NCBI RefSeq assembly: GCF_003044565.1
Contig: NZ_POXG01000010.1
Location: 1 to 64,000, forward strand
Reading direction: 5' to 3'
Length of the DNA stretch: 64,000 bases
Source: Neisseria sicca
GTDB lineage: Bacteria > Pseudomonadota > Gammaproteobacteria > Burkholderiales > Neisseriaceae
Made by a program: the position numbers and the translations under genes. Positions within the stretch are counted from its first letter, which is position 1; each line of letters begins with the position of its first letter. Of the stretch, positions 19,792 through 29,243 are shown one piece after another. The notes below the pieces were generated by a model. The model saw only the letters and a program-made list of their open reading frames with translations, did no database searches and was not told where the DNA came from.

Positions 19792-20550
19792 TTATTGAGC
19801 TATCCTTTTGGATACTCGAGAAGGAATAGAGACTTTCTCCCCTGTTTTATTTATTTGGGAGAGGTATTTTTTATAAAATATTTTCGCATTCCGTTTATCT
19901 TTTGAACTCCAATACGCATCTGCAAGATTTAGGTATGCAACAGTTCTATCTGGAAATGCCTTAATAATTTTATGTAAGAGATATATTGCAGACTGATGAT
20001 ATTCCTGATTATTAAGATAAAATGCAATATTATTATATGTTGCAATATTTTTTTGATTAATCGGGTATCTGCCAAGATACCAATCCATTCTACTTTTATC
20101 TATATCAAAATCCGAGTGGTCTTTGACATACTTTTCTAAATCGTCCAATGTATTTTCAACCGCATAAAAAGTTCTACATTTCTCACCATGCATCTTTAAA
20201 ACAGCCTGCCTATTATAATCTTTGATAGGTTTATGGATATTTTTTCTGCACTCTAAAGATTTAACGTCAAAGTCTTCCTTATACAGACTAATAGTTTTTA
20301 ATTTATCTAAAATTAATAACTTCCCACTCCTTTTTATGTAATATTCTTCATAAAACTTTCCGCCAAAATCATCAACCCTAACGACAATAAAATCACCCTC
20401 CTCATAAGACGTAATATTTTCTTTCTTTACATCACTAAAAAAATTATTTATTTCAATCGATTGCCTTTTATCTCCAATTTGTTCGTAATTATTGGCGCTT
20501 ACTGACACAGGAAATAGCATTATTAATAAATACAAACCGATTTTTTTCAT
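19792..20550 (-). CDS. Secreted TPR-repeat protein of unknown function, AT-rich
   Basis: 252 residues from the Met at 20550, where a Sec signal peptide begins (KKIGLYLLIMLFPVSVSAN); the earlier in-frame Met does not give a better start. The central part is unrecognised and contains a few Cys. The C-terminal 90 residues form two TPR-like helix pairs (ATYNNIAFYLNNQEYHQSA, then VAYLNLADAYWSSKDKRNA). Codon use is much more AT-rich than in maf next to it, suggesting acquisition. Probably periplasmic. Confidence 0.72.
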   Translation of the reverse strand: MKKIGLYLLIMLFPVSVSANNYEQIGDKRQSIEINNFFSDVKKENITSYEEGDFIVVRVDDFGGKFYEEYYIKRSGKLLILDKLKTISLYKEDFDVKSLECRKNIHKPIKDYNRQAVLKMHGEKCRTFYAVENTLDDLEKYVKDHSDFDIDKSRMDWYLGRYPINQKNIATYNNIAFYLNNQEYHQSAIYLLHKIIKAFPDRTVAYLNLADAYWSSKDKRNAKIFYKKYLSQINKTGEKVSIPSRVSKRIAQ

Positions 20551-20643
20551 TTTCTTTTTACTCTTTCTAAATCCATAAAATACAGCAATAAAGACAAACA
20601 AAGAAGATTGATGATTTTTGCTGCAACTGAACAACCCCGAAGC

Positions 20644-21243
20644 TCAAGAAAAAGGCGGAACAGACAGATCAAGCTGCTTCAGCAAACCGACGGTTTCGTA
20701 AACGGGCAGTCCCATCACGCCGGTAAAGCTGCCCTGCAAATGTTCGACAAACACGCCGCCCAAGCCTTGGATTCCGTAGGCTCCTGCTTTATCCATCGGT
20801 TCGCCGCTTTGGATGTAGGCGGAGATTTCGTCAGGGGATAAGGTTTTGAAACGCACATCGCTGGTTTGTAAGACGCTGCGCGCTTTGCCTTGCCAATAAA
20901 CGCATACGGCGGTCAGCACTTGATGCGTTTGTCCTGACAACTGCTCAAGCATTGCGGCGGCATGCTCTTGGGTTTCGGGTTTGCCGAGGATATGGTTTTG
21001 ATAGGCAACGGTAGTATCGGCGGTCAGAATGGGAAACTCGGGCGGCGTATCATGTTGCGCAAACCATTGGGCGATGGCGGCAGCATTCTTTTCGTTTGCC
21101 ATACGTTGAACATAATCAGCGGCATTTTCGTCAGGAAATGGCGTTTCATCGATATCGGCGGGAATGCGTTGAATTTGGTAGCCTAAGTTTTCAAGGATTT
21201 CGCGACGGCGCGGGCTGCCGGAGGCGAGATAGAGTGTCTGCAT
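20644..21243 (-). CDS. maf: Maf-type nucleoside triphosphate pyrophosphatase
   Basis: 199 residues. Family signature ASGSPRRREIL at residues 7-17, DIDETPFP, ILTADTTVAY and the KAGAYGIQG motif near 155-163 define Maf/YhdE, which hydrolyses dTTP/UTP or modified nucleotides to monophosphates and is linked to septum control. This Maf is unrelated to the neisserial toxin-type maf genes. It follows hemA on the minus strand. Confidence 0.93.
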   Translation of the reverse strand: MQTLYLASGSPRRREILENLGYQIQRIPADIDETPFPDENAADYVQRMANEKNAAAIAQWFAQHDTPPEFPILTADTTVAYQNHILGKPETQEHAAAMLEQLSGQTHQVLTAVCVYWQGKARSVLQTSDVRFKTLSPDEISAYIQSGEPMDKAGAYGIQGLGGVFVEHLQGSFTGVMGLPVYETVGLLKQLDLSVPPFS

Positions 21244-21303
21244 AGTAGCGATGGCTTTCCAAGGAATTTTGGGATTTAACCGATAAGACGGATAGGCATA
21301 CGG

Positions 21304-21334
21304 AAAGGTCGTCTGAAATTTTCAGACGACCTTT
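21304..21334 (-). terminator. Terminator of hemA (uptake-sequence pair)
   Basis: AAAGGTCGTCTGAAA directly faces TTTCAGACGACCTTT; seven bases after the hemA stop on the minus strand. Confidence 0.75.
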
Positions 21335-21341
21335 CTAATTG

Positions 21342-22595
21342 TTAATCGTGTTGATCCAATTGATAAATTTGAGCAACGGCATCAACCAAATTGCTGTTTT
21401 CCGAGCCGGCTTTATTGAGGGTTTGAGTAGGAGAATGGAGGAGTTTGTTGGTCAGTTGGATAGAGAGCCGTTCCAACACTTCTTCCGCCGATGCGCCTTT
21501 GGCAAGCTGTTTCATCGCGTTTTCCAAAACCTGCCTGCGGGCGCGTTCGCCTTCATCACGCAAGGCGCGGATAAGGGGGACGCTTTGGCGGCTTTGTTGC
21601 AGGCGGACAAACTCGCCAACCTTCTCTTCCACCATGGCTTCGGCTGCGGCAGCTGCTTTTTGGCGGGCTTCCTTGCCGTTTTGAACGATGCCCATCATGT
21701 CGTCGACGGTGTAGAGATAAGCGTCATTCAACTCCCCTACTTCGGCTTCGATATCGCGCGGAACGGCAAGATCGAGCAGGAACATGGGCATATTGAGACG
21801 CAGGCGCAAGGCGCGTTCCACCATGCCTTTGCCGACCAACGGCAGCTGGCTGGCGGTAGAGGAAACGACGACATCGTATTCGTGCAGGATATCGGGCAAC
21901 TCTGTCAGCAGGCAAGGCTCGGCATTCAGTCCGAGTTTGTCGCACAACTCTTGGGCGCGCGGCAGGGTACGGTTGGCAACGGTAATGAGTTTGGGATTTT
22001 TGGCGGCGAAATAGGTGGCAACCAATTCAATCATTTCGCCCGCGCCGATAAATAGAACGTTCAGGTCGCCGATATCGGGAAAAATCTGCTCGGCAAGCTT
22101 GACGGATGCGGAAGCCATCGAAACGGAATTCTCGCCGACAGCGGTGTCGGTACGCACTTCTTTGGCAACGGCAAACGTTTTTTGAAACAATGCGTTGAGG
22201 TTGGTATTGATGCTTTCTTGCTCTTGTGCGACACGCACGGCATCTTTAATCTGTCCCAAAATCTGCGGCTCGCCCAATACCATGGAATCCAATCCGCAGG
22301 CGACGCGGAAAGCGTGGCGGATGGTTTCGTTGTTGTCCAAGGTATAAAGATAGGGGCGGATTTCTTCGGCGGGCAGGTTGTGATATTGCGCCAGCCATTC
22401 GATGATTTGCTCGGTTTCGCCAACGCAGTAAAGCTCAGTGCGGTTGCAGGTCGATAGAATTACTGCCTCCTTCGCTGCTTTGCTTCGAGCAAGGTTGCGG
22501 ACGGCTTCGGGCAGGCTTGCTGCGGTGAATGCCAGCTTCTCGCGTATACTCAAAGGCGCAGTTTGGTGGTTGAGTCCGACGGCGGTAAGTTGCAT
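21342..22595 (-). CDS. hemA: Glutamyl-tRNA reductase
   Basis: Reduces Glu-tRNA(Glu) to glutamate-1-semialdehyde, first step of C5 heme synthesis, with NADPH. 417 residues. The catalytic Cys50 lies in ILSTCNRTELYC; DSMVLGEPQILGQIK, VLFIGAGEMIEL and the C-terminal dimerisation helix region (KQLAKGASAEEVLERLS) are typical. The start at 22595 gives the conserved MQLTAVGLNHQTAPL opening. Transcribed alone on the minus strand. Confidence 0.97.
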   Translation of the reverse strand: MQLTAVGLNHQTAPLSIREKLAFTAASLPEAVRNLARSKAAKEAVILSTCNRTELYCVGETEQIIEWLAQYHNLPAEEIRPYLYTLDNNETIRHAFRVACGLDSMVLGEPQILGQIKDAVRVAQEQESINTNLNALFQKTFAVAKEVRTDTAVGENSVSMASASVKLAEQIFPDIGDLNVLFIGAGEMIELVATYFAAKNPKLITVANRTLPRAQELCDKLGLNAEPCLLTELPDILHEYDVVVSSTASQLPLVGKGMVERALRLRLNMPMFLLDLAVPRDIEAEVGELNDAYLYTVDDMMGIVQNGKEARQKAAAAAEAMVEEKVGEFVRLQQSRQSVPLIRALRDEGERARRQVLENAMKQLAKGASAEEVLERLSIQLTNKLLHSPTQTLNKAGSENSNLVDAVAQIYQLDQHD

Positions 22596-22829
22596 GGGAT
22601 AAGGGGGAGAGATGGTATGTGTCGGCGGGTATTATAGCTTAACTTGACTTTGAAATGAATGTGTTGGCTTCCAAACAAACAGTGCGATTGGCAAAATTTA
22701 GATTACCGGGGGTCGTCTGAAAACATCAGATTCATATAACGAAATCATCTTTAAATCGAACAAACCATTCTTTCCCATTTTCAGACGACCTGATTAAAGT
22801 AGCTCCAAACTGAGAATAAGGAGCACCCT

Positions 22830-24584
22830 ATGACGACTACCGCCGATCCGCGCGCCAAGCTGCCCGACACCCCGCTTTCCGGCAATGAAGCCCTGAAAGA
22901 CCGCAGCGACTATCTGCACGGTACCATCAAAGACGATTTGACCGACGACTTTACCGGTGGCTTTACCGCTGACAATTTCCAGCTCATCCGTTTCCACGGC
23001 ATGTACGAGCAGGACAACCGTGACATCCGCGCCGAGCGTACCGATCAAAAACTCGAACCCTTAAAAAACATGATGTTGCGCTGCCGTTTACCCGGCGGCA
23101 TCATCACGCCGGCGCAGTGGCTGGGCATAGATGAATTTGCCGGCGACCACACCATTTACGGTTCCATCCGTCTGACCAACCGCCAAACCTTCCAATACCA
23201 CGGCATTTTAAAAACCGATTTGAAATTGGCGCACCAGTCCCTGCACAAACTCGGCCTCGATTCCATCGCCACCGCCAGCGACGTCAACCGCAACGTACTT
23301 TGCACCAGCAACCCCGTCCAAAGCCCGCTGCACCAGGAAGCCTACGAATGGGCAAAACGCATCAGCATGCACCTTCTGCCGCGCACCATGGCTTACGCTG
23401 ATGTCTGGCTGGACGGTGAAAAAGTGTTTACCACCGAACCGACCGAGCCGCGCAACAAAGAAATCGCCGACGATGTCGAACCGATTTTGGGCAAAACCTA
23501 TCTGCCGCGCAAATTCAAAACCGCCGTCGTCATCCCACCCGACAACGATGTGGACATCCATTCCAATGATTTAGGCTTCGTTGCCATCGAAGAAAACGGC
23601 AAACTTGTCGGCTTTAACGTCCTTGTCGGTGGCGGACTGTCCAGCGAACACGGCAACACCAAAACCTACCCCAACACCTCCTACGAATTCGGCTTCGTCC
23701 CCCTCGAATACACACTCAACGCCGCCGAAGCCGTCGTCAGCACCCAACGCGACTGGGGTAACCGCAGCGACCGCAAAGCCGCGCGCACCCGCTATACCCT
23801 CCAGCGCGTCGGCGTTGAAGTATTCAAAGAAGAAGTCGAAAAGCGCATGGGCATCAAGTTCGAACCCATCCGCCCCTACGCCTTCACCCATCGCGGCGAC
23901 CACATCGGCTGGGTTAAAGGCCTCGAAGGTAACTGGCACCTGACCCTGTTCATCGAAAACGGCCGCCTGCTCGACTACCCCGGCAGGCCGTTGAAAACCG
24001 GCGTGCGCGAAATCGCCAAAATCCACCCCGGCGACTTCCGCCTGACCGCCAATCAAAACCTCGTCGTCGCCAACGTCCCGCCCGAGCTGAAAGACACCAT
24101 AGACAAAATCGCCAAAGAACACGGCTTAATCAGCAAATCCATCACCATCCAGCGCGAAAACTCGATGGCGTGCGTCGCCCTGCCGACCTGTCCGCTGGCG
24201 ATGGCGGAGGCCGAACGCTTCCTGCCATCGTTCTCCGACAAAATCGACGAAATGTTCGCCAAATACGGCTTGGAAGACGAATACATCGTCCTGCGCGTCA
24301 CCGGCTGCCCCAATGGCTGCGGCCGCGCCATGCTCGCCGAAATCGGCTTAGTCGGCAAAGCCGTCGGCCGCTACAACCTCTACGCAGGCGGCAACCGCGA
24401 AGGCACCCGCATCCCGCGCCTCTTTAAAGAAAACATTACCGAACCCGAAATCCTCGAAATCGTCGACGGCTGGGTCGGTAACTGGGCGCAAAACCGCCTC
24501 GACGACGAAGGCTTCGGCGATTTTGCCGTCCGTACCGGCATCGTCAAACCCGTCCTCGACCCGCCGCGCGATTTTTGGGCTTGA
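22830..24584 (+). CDS. cysI: Sulfite reductase hemoprotein (beta) subunit
   Basis: Six-electron reduction of sulfite to sulfide. 584 residues, somewhat longer than the 570-residue enterobacterial enzyme. Cys448, Cys454, Cys493 and Cys497 (CVALPTC and CPNGC) ligate the 4Fe-4S cluster bridged to siroheme. [13 protein letters not shown] and [10 protein letters not shown] are conserved siroheme-binding regions. No cysJ flavoprotein partner, cysH or cysDN gene lies on either side, so the electron donor must be encoded elsewhere. A long Correia element follows 16 bp after the stop. Confidence 0.93.
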   Translation: MTTTADPRAKLPDTPLSGNEALKDRSDYLHGTIKDDLTDDFTGGFTADNFQLIRFHGMYEQDNRDIRAERTDQKLEPLKNMMLRCRLPGGIITPAQWLGIDEFAGDHTIYGSIRLTNRQTFQYHGILKTDLKLAHQSLHKLGLDSIATASDVNRNVLCTSNPVQSPLHQEAYEWAKRISMHLLPRTMAYADVWLDGEKVFTTEPTEPRNKEIADDVEPILGKTYLPRKFKTAVVIPPDNDVDIHSNDLGFVAIEENGKLVGFNVLVGGGLSSEHGNTKTYPNTSYEFGFVPLEYTLNAAEAVVSTQRDWGNRSDRKAARTRYTLQRVGVEVFKEEVEKRMGIKFEPIRPYAFTHRGDHIGWVKGLEGNWHLTLFIENGRLLDYPGRPLKTGVREIAKIHPGDFRLTANQNLVVANVPPELKDTIDKIAKEHGLISKSITIQRENSMACVALPTCPLAMAEAERFLPSFSDKIDEMFAKYGLEDEYIVLRVTGCPNGCGRAMLAEIGLVGKAVGRYNLYAGGNREGTRIPRLFKENITEPEILEIVDGWVGNWAQNRLDDEGFGDFAVRTGIVKPVLDPPRDFWA

Positions 24585-24600
24585 AAACCTGTTGGCAGAT

Positions 24601-24755
24601 TATAGTGGATTAACTTTAAACCAGTACGGCGTTGCCTCGCCTTAGCTCAAAGAGAACGATTCTCTAAGGTGCTGAAGCACCAAGTGAATCGGTTCCGTAC
24701 TATCTGTACTGTCTGCGGCTTCGTCGCCTTGTCCTGATTTAGTTAATCCACTATA
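24601..24755. repeat. Correia repeat enclosed element, long form
   Basis: 155 bp, inverted relative to most others here (it starts with the ccagtacggcgttgcctcgc side). Right arm slightly shortened: TTTAGTTAATCCACTATA. Confidence 0.95.
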
Positions 24756-24773
24756 AGAAACAAAGTTGGAAAT

Positions 24774-24822
24774 CAAAAGGTCGTCTGAAAACCCGCAATG
24801 CTTGTTTTCAGACGACCTTTTG
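24774..24822. terminator. Bidirectional terminator (uptake-sequence pair)
   Basis: CAAAAGGTCGTCTGAAAAC and complement between the convergent cysI and FetB-like genes; A and T tracts serve both strands. Confidence 0.85.
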
Positions 24823-24845
24823 ATTGTTTAAACCAACTTGTTAAC

Positions 24846-25805
24846 TTATTTCGCAGCCTTAAACGCGTCGGTAACCTGTTTGGACGCGTTCAGCAATTCT
24901 TGCGCGCCGCCCGCCGCCAAGTAGGTTTCGGGAACGAGGTAAACCACCTGTCCTTTTTTCCATGCGGTCGTTTCGGCGACCAGCGGATTGTTCAACACGT
25001 CTTTCGCCGCCTGTCCTTCTTCGCCGATGGCAGCGCCCCTATCAAGGACAAACAGCCAGTCGGGATTTTTCTCTTTCAAGTATTCGAAGCTGACGGGCTG
25101 ACCGTGGCTGCCTTCTTTGATGGCTTCGTCAACGGCCGGAACGCCAATGTCTTTGTGCAGCCAGCCGCCCAGTCGTGAAGACGGACCGAAGGCGGACAGT
25201 TTCCCGCCGTTGACCAGAATCACCAAACCTTTGCCTTTACCTTGCGCTGCAGTTTTCGCGGCTTCAAAAGATGCGTCGATTTCCGCCTTCAGCTTGTCGG
25301 CTTCCGCCTGTTTGCCGAAGATTTGCGCCAGCGCGTCGATACGCTCTTTGGCACTGTCTTTGAGGTTGGCGGTATCGGCGGTCATTTCGATGGTTGGCGC
25401 AATGGCGTTCAACTTGTCAAACGCTTTGGCTGCGCGGCTGCCGATAATGATGAGCTGCGGCTTGTAGGCGTTGAGCGCCTCGTAATCCGGCTCGAACAGC
25501 GTACCGGCAGGTTTTGTCGTTTTGAAATATTCGTCCAAATAAGGCAGCAGGTTTTTGTCGATGGACAGACCGGTTTTCACGCCCAATTTGTTTAAAGTGT
25601 CGAGCATACCCAAATCGTAAACGGCGATACGTTCGGGATTTTGCGGCACTTTCGCGTCGCCGCGCGTCGTTTTGACGGTCAAACCCGCGCCTTCGGTTTG
25701 GGCTGCGGAAGCGGTTTGGGCGTTTTGGTTTGAAGCGGAATCTTTCGGCGAACACGCACCCAAAGCAAGGGCGCAGCATACGGCTAAAGCAGTCAGACGT
25801 AACAT
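24846..25805 (-). CDS. fetB: Iron-siderophore ABC transporter binding lipoprotein, FetB-like
   Basis: 319 residues from the Met at 25805, preceded by TTGGAGA. The signal peptide ends in the lipobox LGAC (Cys17). A short Gln/Ala/Ser linker and two lobes of the FecB/CeuE periplasmic fold follow (PERIAVYDLGMLDTLNKLG; DWLFVLDRGAAIGEEG; VVYLVPETYLAAGG). It captures ferric siderophores for an inner-membrane ABC transporter. The receptor-like and transporter genes that accompany fetB in pathogenic Neisseria are not adjacent; a FetA-like receptor is at 49518. An AT-rich Fur-box-like stretch lies upstream near 25931. Confidence 0.85.
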   Translation of the reverse strand: MLRLTALAVCCALALGACSPKDSASNQNAQTASAAQTEGAGLTVKTTRGDAKVPQNPERIAVYDLGMLDTLNKLGVKTGLSIDKNLLPYLDEYFKTTKPAGTLFEPDYEALNAYKPQLIIIGSRAAKAFDKLNAIAPTIEMTADTANLKDSAKERIDALAQIFGKQAEADKLKAEIDASFEAAKTAAQGKGKGLVILVNGGKLSAFGPSSRLGGWLHKDIGVPAVDEAIKEGSHGQPVSFEYLKEKNPDWLFVLDRGAAIGEEGQAAKDVLNNPLVAETTAWKKGQVVYLVPETYLAAGGAQELLNASKQVTDAFKAAK

Positions 25806-25930
25806 GGATTCTCCAAGCAGATATAAAACAAAAATATGGAAAAGGCCGTTTGAACAAGAAAATTTAAAGGCTTCCAATCAGAAAGCCGAACGTTCAGACG
25901 ACCTTTACGGTTTGATGTTACCAAATTAAC

Positions 25931-25952
25931 CAATAACAATTATCGTTTATTT
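25931..25952 (-). promoter_or_regulatory. Fur-box-like sequence upstream of the FetB-like gene
   Basis: On the minus strand the sequence reads ACGATAATTGTTATTGG, close to the GATAAT-type repeats of Fur operators, about 125 bp before the start codon. Iron control fits the gene's role, but only sequence resemblance supports it. Confidence 0.45.
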
Positions 25953-26022
25953 TATTAGATATAAAAGAGGCTGTCCATCGGTCTTTAAATGCGGTTGTCG
26001 GTCATCTCTCCGCCATCATTCA

Positions 26023-26478
26023 TCAAACCACCAATCCCAACCTTTTCCCCAATGCCAAAATCGCCCTTTTGTTTGACGGAGAAAACACTTTTTCCGCCGC
26101 TTCTTCAATGCCGAACCATCCGTAAGCGACGTGTTCGTCAGGCTGCAAAACAATCACCGCATCACGTGGAACTTCGGCGGAAAAGATGTGTTCGCGGTTT
26201 TCGAACACGCCTTTGGGATAGCGGTGCCGCCAGTGGTGGTAGATTTCGTAAACCGTGCTGTCGTGCCAGTTGCAGAGCTGCCCGTCCGCAAGGCGGATGC
26301 CGGTTTCCTCCCAAACTTCGCGTTTGGCGGTTTCCTCTATGGTTTCGTCCGGCTCAATGCTGCCGGTTACCGACTGCCAAAAACCTGGCGGCGAAGTGCG
26401 TTCGATTAAAAGGATATGGCCGTCGGCATCATGCAGGACAATCAACGCGGACACGGGATACTTCAAGGGCTTTGCCAT
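26023..26478 (-). CDS. nudB: Dihydroneopterin triphosphate diphosphatase (Nudix)
   Basis: 151 residues. Complete Nudix box from Gly39 to Ile61 (GSIEPDETIEETAKREVWEE...). The opening KPLKYPVSALIVLHDADGHILLIERT and the length match NudB, which removes pyrophosphate from dihydroneopterin triphosphate in folate synthesis and also hydrolyses dATP. The ATG at 26478 shares its A with the TGA of the upstream MscS gene (TGATG), so the two are translationally coupled; a TTG one codon earlier is less likely. Confidence 0.87.
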   Translation of the reverse strand: MAKPLKYPVSALIVLHDADGHILLIERTSPPGFWQSVTGSIEPDETIEETAKREVWEETGIRLADGQLCNWHDSTVYEIYHHWRHRYPKGVFENREHIFSAEVPRDAVIVLQPDEHVAYGWFGIEEAAEKVFSPSNKRAILALGKRLGLVV

Positions 26479-27857
26479 CAATCGTCTCCGCCGGAATCCA
26501 TCGCAGGATCGGATTTGGTATCGCTGCGCGCCTGCATTCCCGCCTTAATCATGGCGATGCTGCTCGGTGCCTGACTTTCGTTCAAGATGCGGACTTCGCG
26601 CTGCGGATAAGGGAACTCGATGCCGTGTTCGTTAAACTGCCGCCAAATATCCAGAAAAATCGCCGATTGCAGCGCGGCAAAACCGTTTTCCGGGTCTTTC
26701 ACCCAATAAGTCGCGCGCAAATCGATACCGTTGTCGCCGAAGTTGGTGACTACCGCCAAAGGTGCGGGATTGTTGGAAACACGCGGCTGCGCGGCGGCTG
26801 CGCTTTTGATGATGTCCAGCGCCTTAATCAAATCGGAATGATAGGCAACCTGTATATTGAACGCCTGCTGCAATTCGCGGCTGGTGTAGGATTCGTTGAC
26901 CACCATCGAGGTAACGAACGTCTCGTTCGGAATCAGCGCCTCCGTACCGTTGGCATTGCGCAGCACGACGAAACGCGAGGTGATTTTGGTGACATAACCG
27001 GTAAAGTTGTTGACCGTCAGGCGGTCATTCATGCGGATGGAGCGGTCGCCTAAAATGATAAAACCGGAAATATAGTTGCTCGCCACTTTTTGCAGGCCGA
27101 AACCGATACCGACACCCAACGCACCGCCGAACACCGACAATACCGTCAAATCAATCCCCACCAGCGGCAACGCAATCAATACCGCCAACACCATCATCAC
27201 CGTTTTGACGACTTTGGACAAAATCATGCTCAGATTGGTATCCAAGCTACTCTTCTCCAAATGTCCGCCGATAACTCGAGCCAGCCATGACGCGCCTATC
27301 ATCAGGAGGCCGACCCACAAAATCCCGTTCAGAATCGTCAGCAGGCTGAGCCTGCCCGAACCAACCGAGAAACTGATGCCGTCCAGTACCTCCAAAATCT
27401 TATCGTCCAAACCCGACAGCCAAAGCACGAACCCTATCCACAAAACCATAGACACCGCCCGCTCCAGCCAGTCGGTCAGTTTGTTTTGCGGCAAAGCGGC
27501 ATGAACGACCGCCACGCTGACCCGAATCAAAATCATCCAGCGCGCCGCCAAAATCAGCAGATGCAGCCATACCGCGCGAAATTCCGTCAGATTACAGACA
27601 AACAAAGCCGCCGCGCCGAAAATCATCATCAGCACCGGCCACAAAATCCTTCTGCCGATATGCCGCAAAAGCGCGAAGCTGCCGTGTTCTGAGAAGAAAT
27701 AACGGTCGTTGAGGCGGTTTGACAGCCAAAACGCCGCCACCATCAGCATCAAGACACCGACCAGCTCTATCCAGCCCGAAACCTGTCCGAAGTTGCGCTC
27801 CACCAAGCTCGATGTAAACGCCTGACGCGCAAACAAATCATGCAAAATACTGTCCAT
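26478..27857 (-). CDS. MscS-type mechanosensitive ion channel
   Basis: 459 residues. About five N-terminal membrane helices are followed by the MscS core: pore helix LTVLSVFGGALGVGIGFGLQKVASNYISG, then the beta domain RSIRMNDRLTVNNFTGYV with LIPNETFVTS. Its size lies between MscS and MscK, like the YbdG/YnaI class. It releases solutes on membrane tension. First gene of a two-gene unit with nudB. Confidence 0.9.
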   Translation of the reverse strand: MDSILHDLFARQAFTSSLVERNFGQVSGWIELVGVLMLMVAAFWLSNRLNDRYFFSEHGSFALLRHIGRRILWPVLMMIFGAAALFVCNLTEFRAVWLHLLILAARWMILIRVSVAVVHAALPQNKLTDWLERAVSMVLWIGFVLWLSGLDDKILEVLDGISFSVGSGRLSLLTILNGILWVGLLMIGASWLARVIGGHLEKSSLDTNLSMILSKVVKTVMMVLAVLIALPLVGIDLTVLSVFGGALGVGIGFGLQKVASNYISGFIILGDRSIRMNDRLTVNNFTGYVTKITSRFVVLRNANGTEALIPNETFVTSMVVNESYTSRELQQAFNIQVAYHSDLIKALDIIKSAAAAQPRVSNNPAPLAVVTNFGDNGIDLRATYWVKDPENGFAALQSAIFLDIWRQFNEHGIEFPYPQREVRILNESQAPSSIAMIKAGMQARSDTKSDPAMDSGGDD

Positions 27858-28103
27858 CCGCCCTGTTTTTTATTAAAAATCAAAGCTGAGATTATATAGT
27901 AGCCATTAAATTCCGCCACATCCATTTACCCCCGAGGTCGTCTGAAAAACATCGCGGCTTCCAATCAAGTATGAACCATTCCGCAGCCCTACCCTCCCTG
28001 ACACCAAACAAATTCAAAGCCGCTTCAAGCAGATAGCCGAAACCGTCCGGCTTTACCCTTGCCAAAGCCGTGCAAGAAAACTATAATCCCAAACTTCTCG
28101 AGT

Positions 28104-28180
28104 CGGAGTGTGGCGCAGTCTGGTAGCGCACTTGCATGGGGTGCAAGGGGTCGAAGGTTCGAATCCTTTCACTCCGACCA
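28104..28180 (+). tRNA. tRNA-Pro (anticodon GGG)
   Basis: 77 nt including CCA: CGGAGTGTGGCGCAGTCTGG at the 5' end, anticodon stem CTTGC/GCAAG with loop ATGGGGT, T arm GGTTCGAATCC. A strong terminator follows. Confidence 0.97.
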
Positions 28181-28190
28181 AAAATTCAAC

Positions 28191-28223
28191 AGCCCGGTCA
28201 TTTTTGACCGGGCTGTTTTTTTT
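28191..28223 (+). terminator. Terminator of tRNA-Pro
   Basis: AGCCCGGTCA and TGACCGGGCT stem followed by eight T. Confidence 0.93.
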
Positions 28224-28264
28224 GCCTTTGACTGTCTCAAATCTTATATCTCAAGCGTTTCAAT

Positions 28265-28313
28265 CAAAAGGTCGTCTGAAAACCTCAAATCAAGGTTTTC
28301 AGACGACCTTTTG
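28265..28313. terminator. Bidirectional terminator (uptake-sequence pair)
   Basis: CAAAAGGTCGTCTGAAAACC and complement; ends the gpmA transcript on the minus strand. Confidence 0.85.
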
Positions 28314-28329
28314 CCTTATCCGTAAAAGC

Positions 28330-29013
28330 TTACAGATAGAATTTTTCAACCACTTTCAAATTGTCGTCCAATTTGTACACCAGCGGCTGACCGGTCGGGA
28401 TTTCCAAGCCCATGATGTCTTCGTCGGAAATGCCTTCGATGTGTTTGGCCAATGCGCGCAGGGAGTTGCCGTGGGCGGCGACCAAGACGCGTTTGCCGCT
28501 CAGAAGCGCGGGGGCGATTTGGTCTTCCCAGAACGGCAATACGCGCTCCAAAGTAACTTTCAGGTTTTCGCCATCGGGGATAACATCGGCGGGCAGGTTG
28601 GCATAGCGACGGTCGTTGTGCGCGGAGAACGGGTCTTTCGGATCGAGCAGCGGCGGCAGGGTGTCGTAGCTGCGGCGCCAGATGTGGACTTGCTCGTCGC
28701 CGTATTTTTCGGCGGTTTGTTTTTTATCCAAACCTTGCAGTTGGCCGTAGTGGCGTTCGTTCAGCCTCCAGCTTTTGATTTGCGGCACGAACAGTTGGTC
28801 GGATTCTTCCAAAACGATGTTGCAGGTTTTAATCGCACGGGTCAGGACGGAAGTGAAGGCGATGTCGAACTCGTAGCCTTTTTCCTTCAGTTTTTTACCG
28901 GCGGCGGCGGCTTCGGCAAGCCCCTGCTCGCTCAGTTTCACGTCGCGCCAGCCTGTAAACAGGTTTTTCGCGTTCCATTCGCTTTGTCCGTGGCGGATAA
29001 ATACCAATTCCAT
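28330..29013 (-). CDS. gpmA: Phosphoglycerate mutase, 2,3-BPG-dependent
   Basis: Interconverts 3- and 2-phosphoglycerate. 227 residues. The catalytic His is in [12 protein letters not shown] at residues 4-15; [23 protein letters not shown] and [14 protein letters not shown] are signatures of the cofactor-dependent enzyme. Monocistronic on the minus strand. Confidence 0.97.
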   Translation of the reverse strand: MELVFIRHGQSEWNAKNLFTGWRDVKLSEQGLAEAAAAGKKLKEKGYEFDIAFTSVLTRAIKTCNIVLEESDQLFVPQIKSWRLNERHYGQLQGLDKKQTAEKYGDEQVHIWRRSYDTLPPLLDPKDPFSAHNDRRYANLPADVIPDGENLKVTLERVLPFWEDQIAPALLSGKRVLVAAHGNSLRALAKHIEGISDEDIMGLEIPTGQPLVYKLDDNLKVVEKFYL

Positions 29014-29179
29014 GTCGTATGCTCCAATTTGAGGTCGGTAGAAGGGGCTATTTATAACACATTTCGGCTGCTTCTGCAGTCGGGGCGGGGCAATGCTTGT
29101 TCTTCATCAAGACTTGTCCGCCATATTACTTTGCCGTTCATTCCCCTACCTTTGCAATCGTAATGTTTCCAAACAAATT

Positions 29180-29225
29180 AAAGGTCGTCTGAAAATCCTG
29201 TTTCAAGTTTTCAGACGACCTTTTT
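29180..29225 (-). terminator. Terminator of the fumarase gene (uptake-sequence pair)
   Basis: AAAGGTCGTCTGAAAA and complement, 19 bp after the stop at 29244. Confidence 0.8.
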
Positions 29226-29243
29226 CAACCTGGCATCAAGGCA

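Noticed and set aside
20644-21243. Link of maf to neisserial Maf toxin-immunity loci
   Set aside because: Motifs are those of the septum-related nucleotide pyrophosphatase; the name is shared by coincidence.
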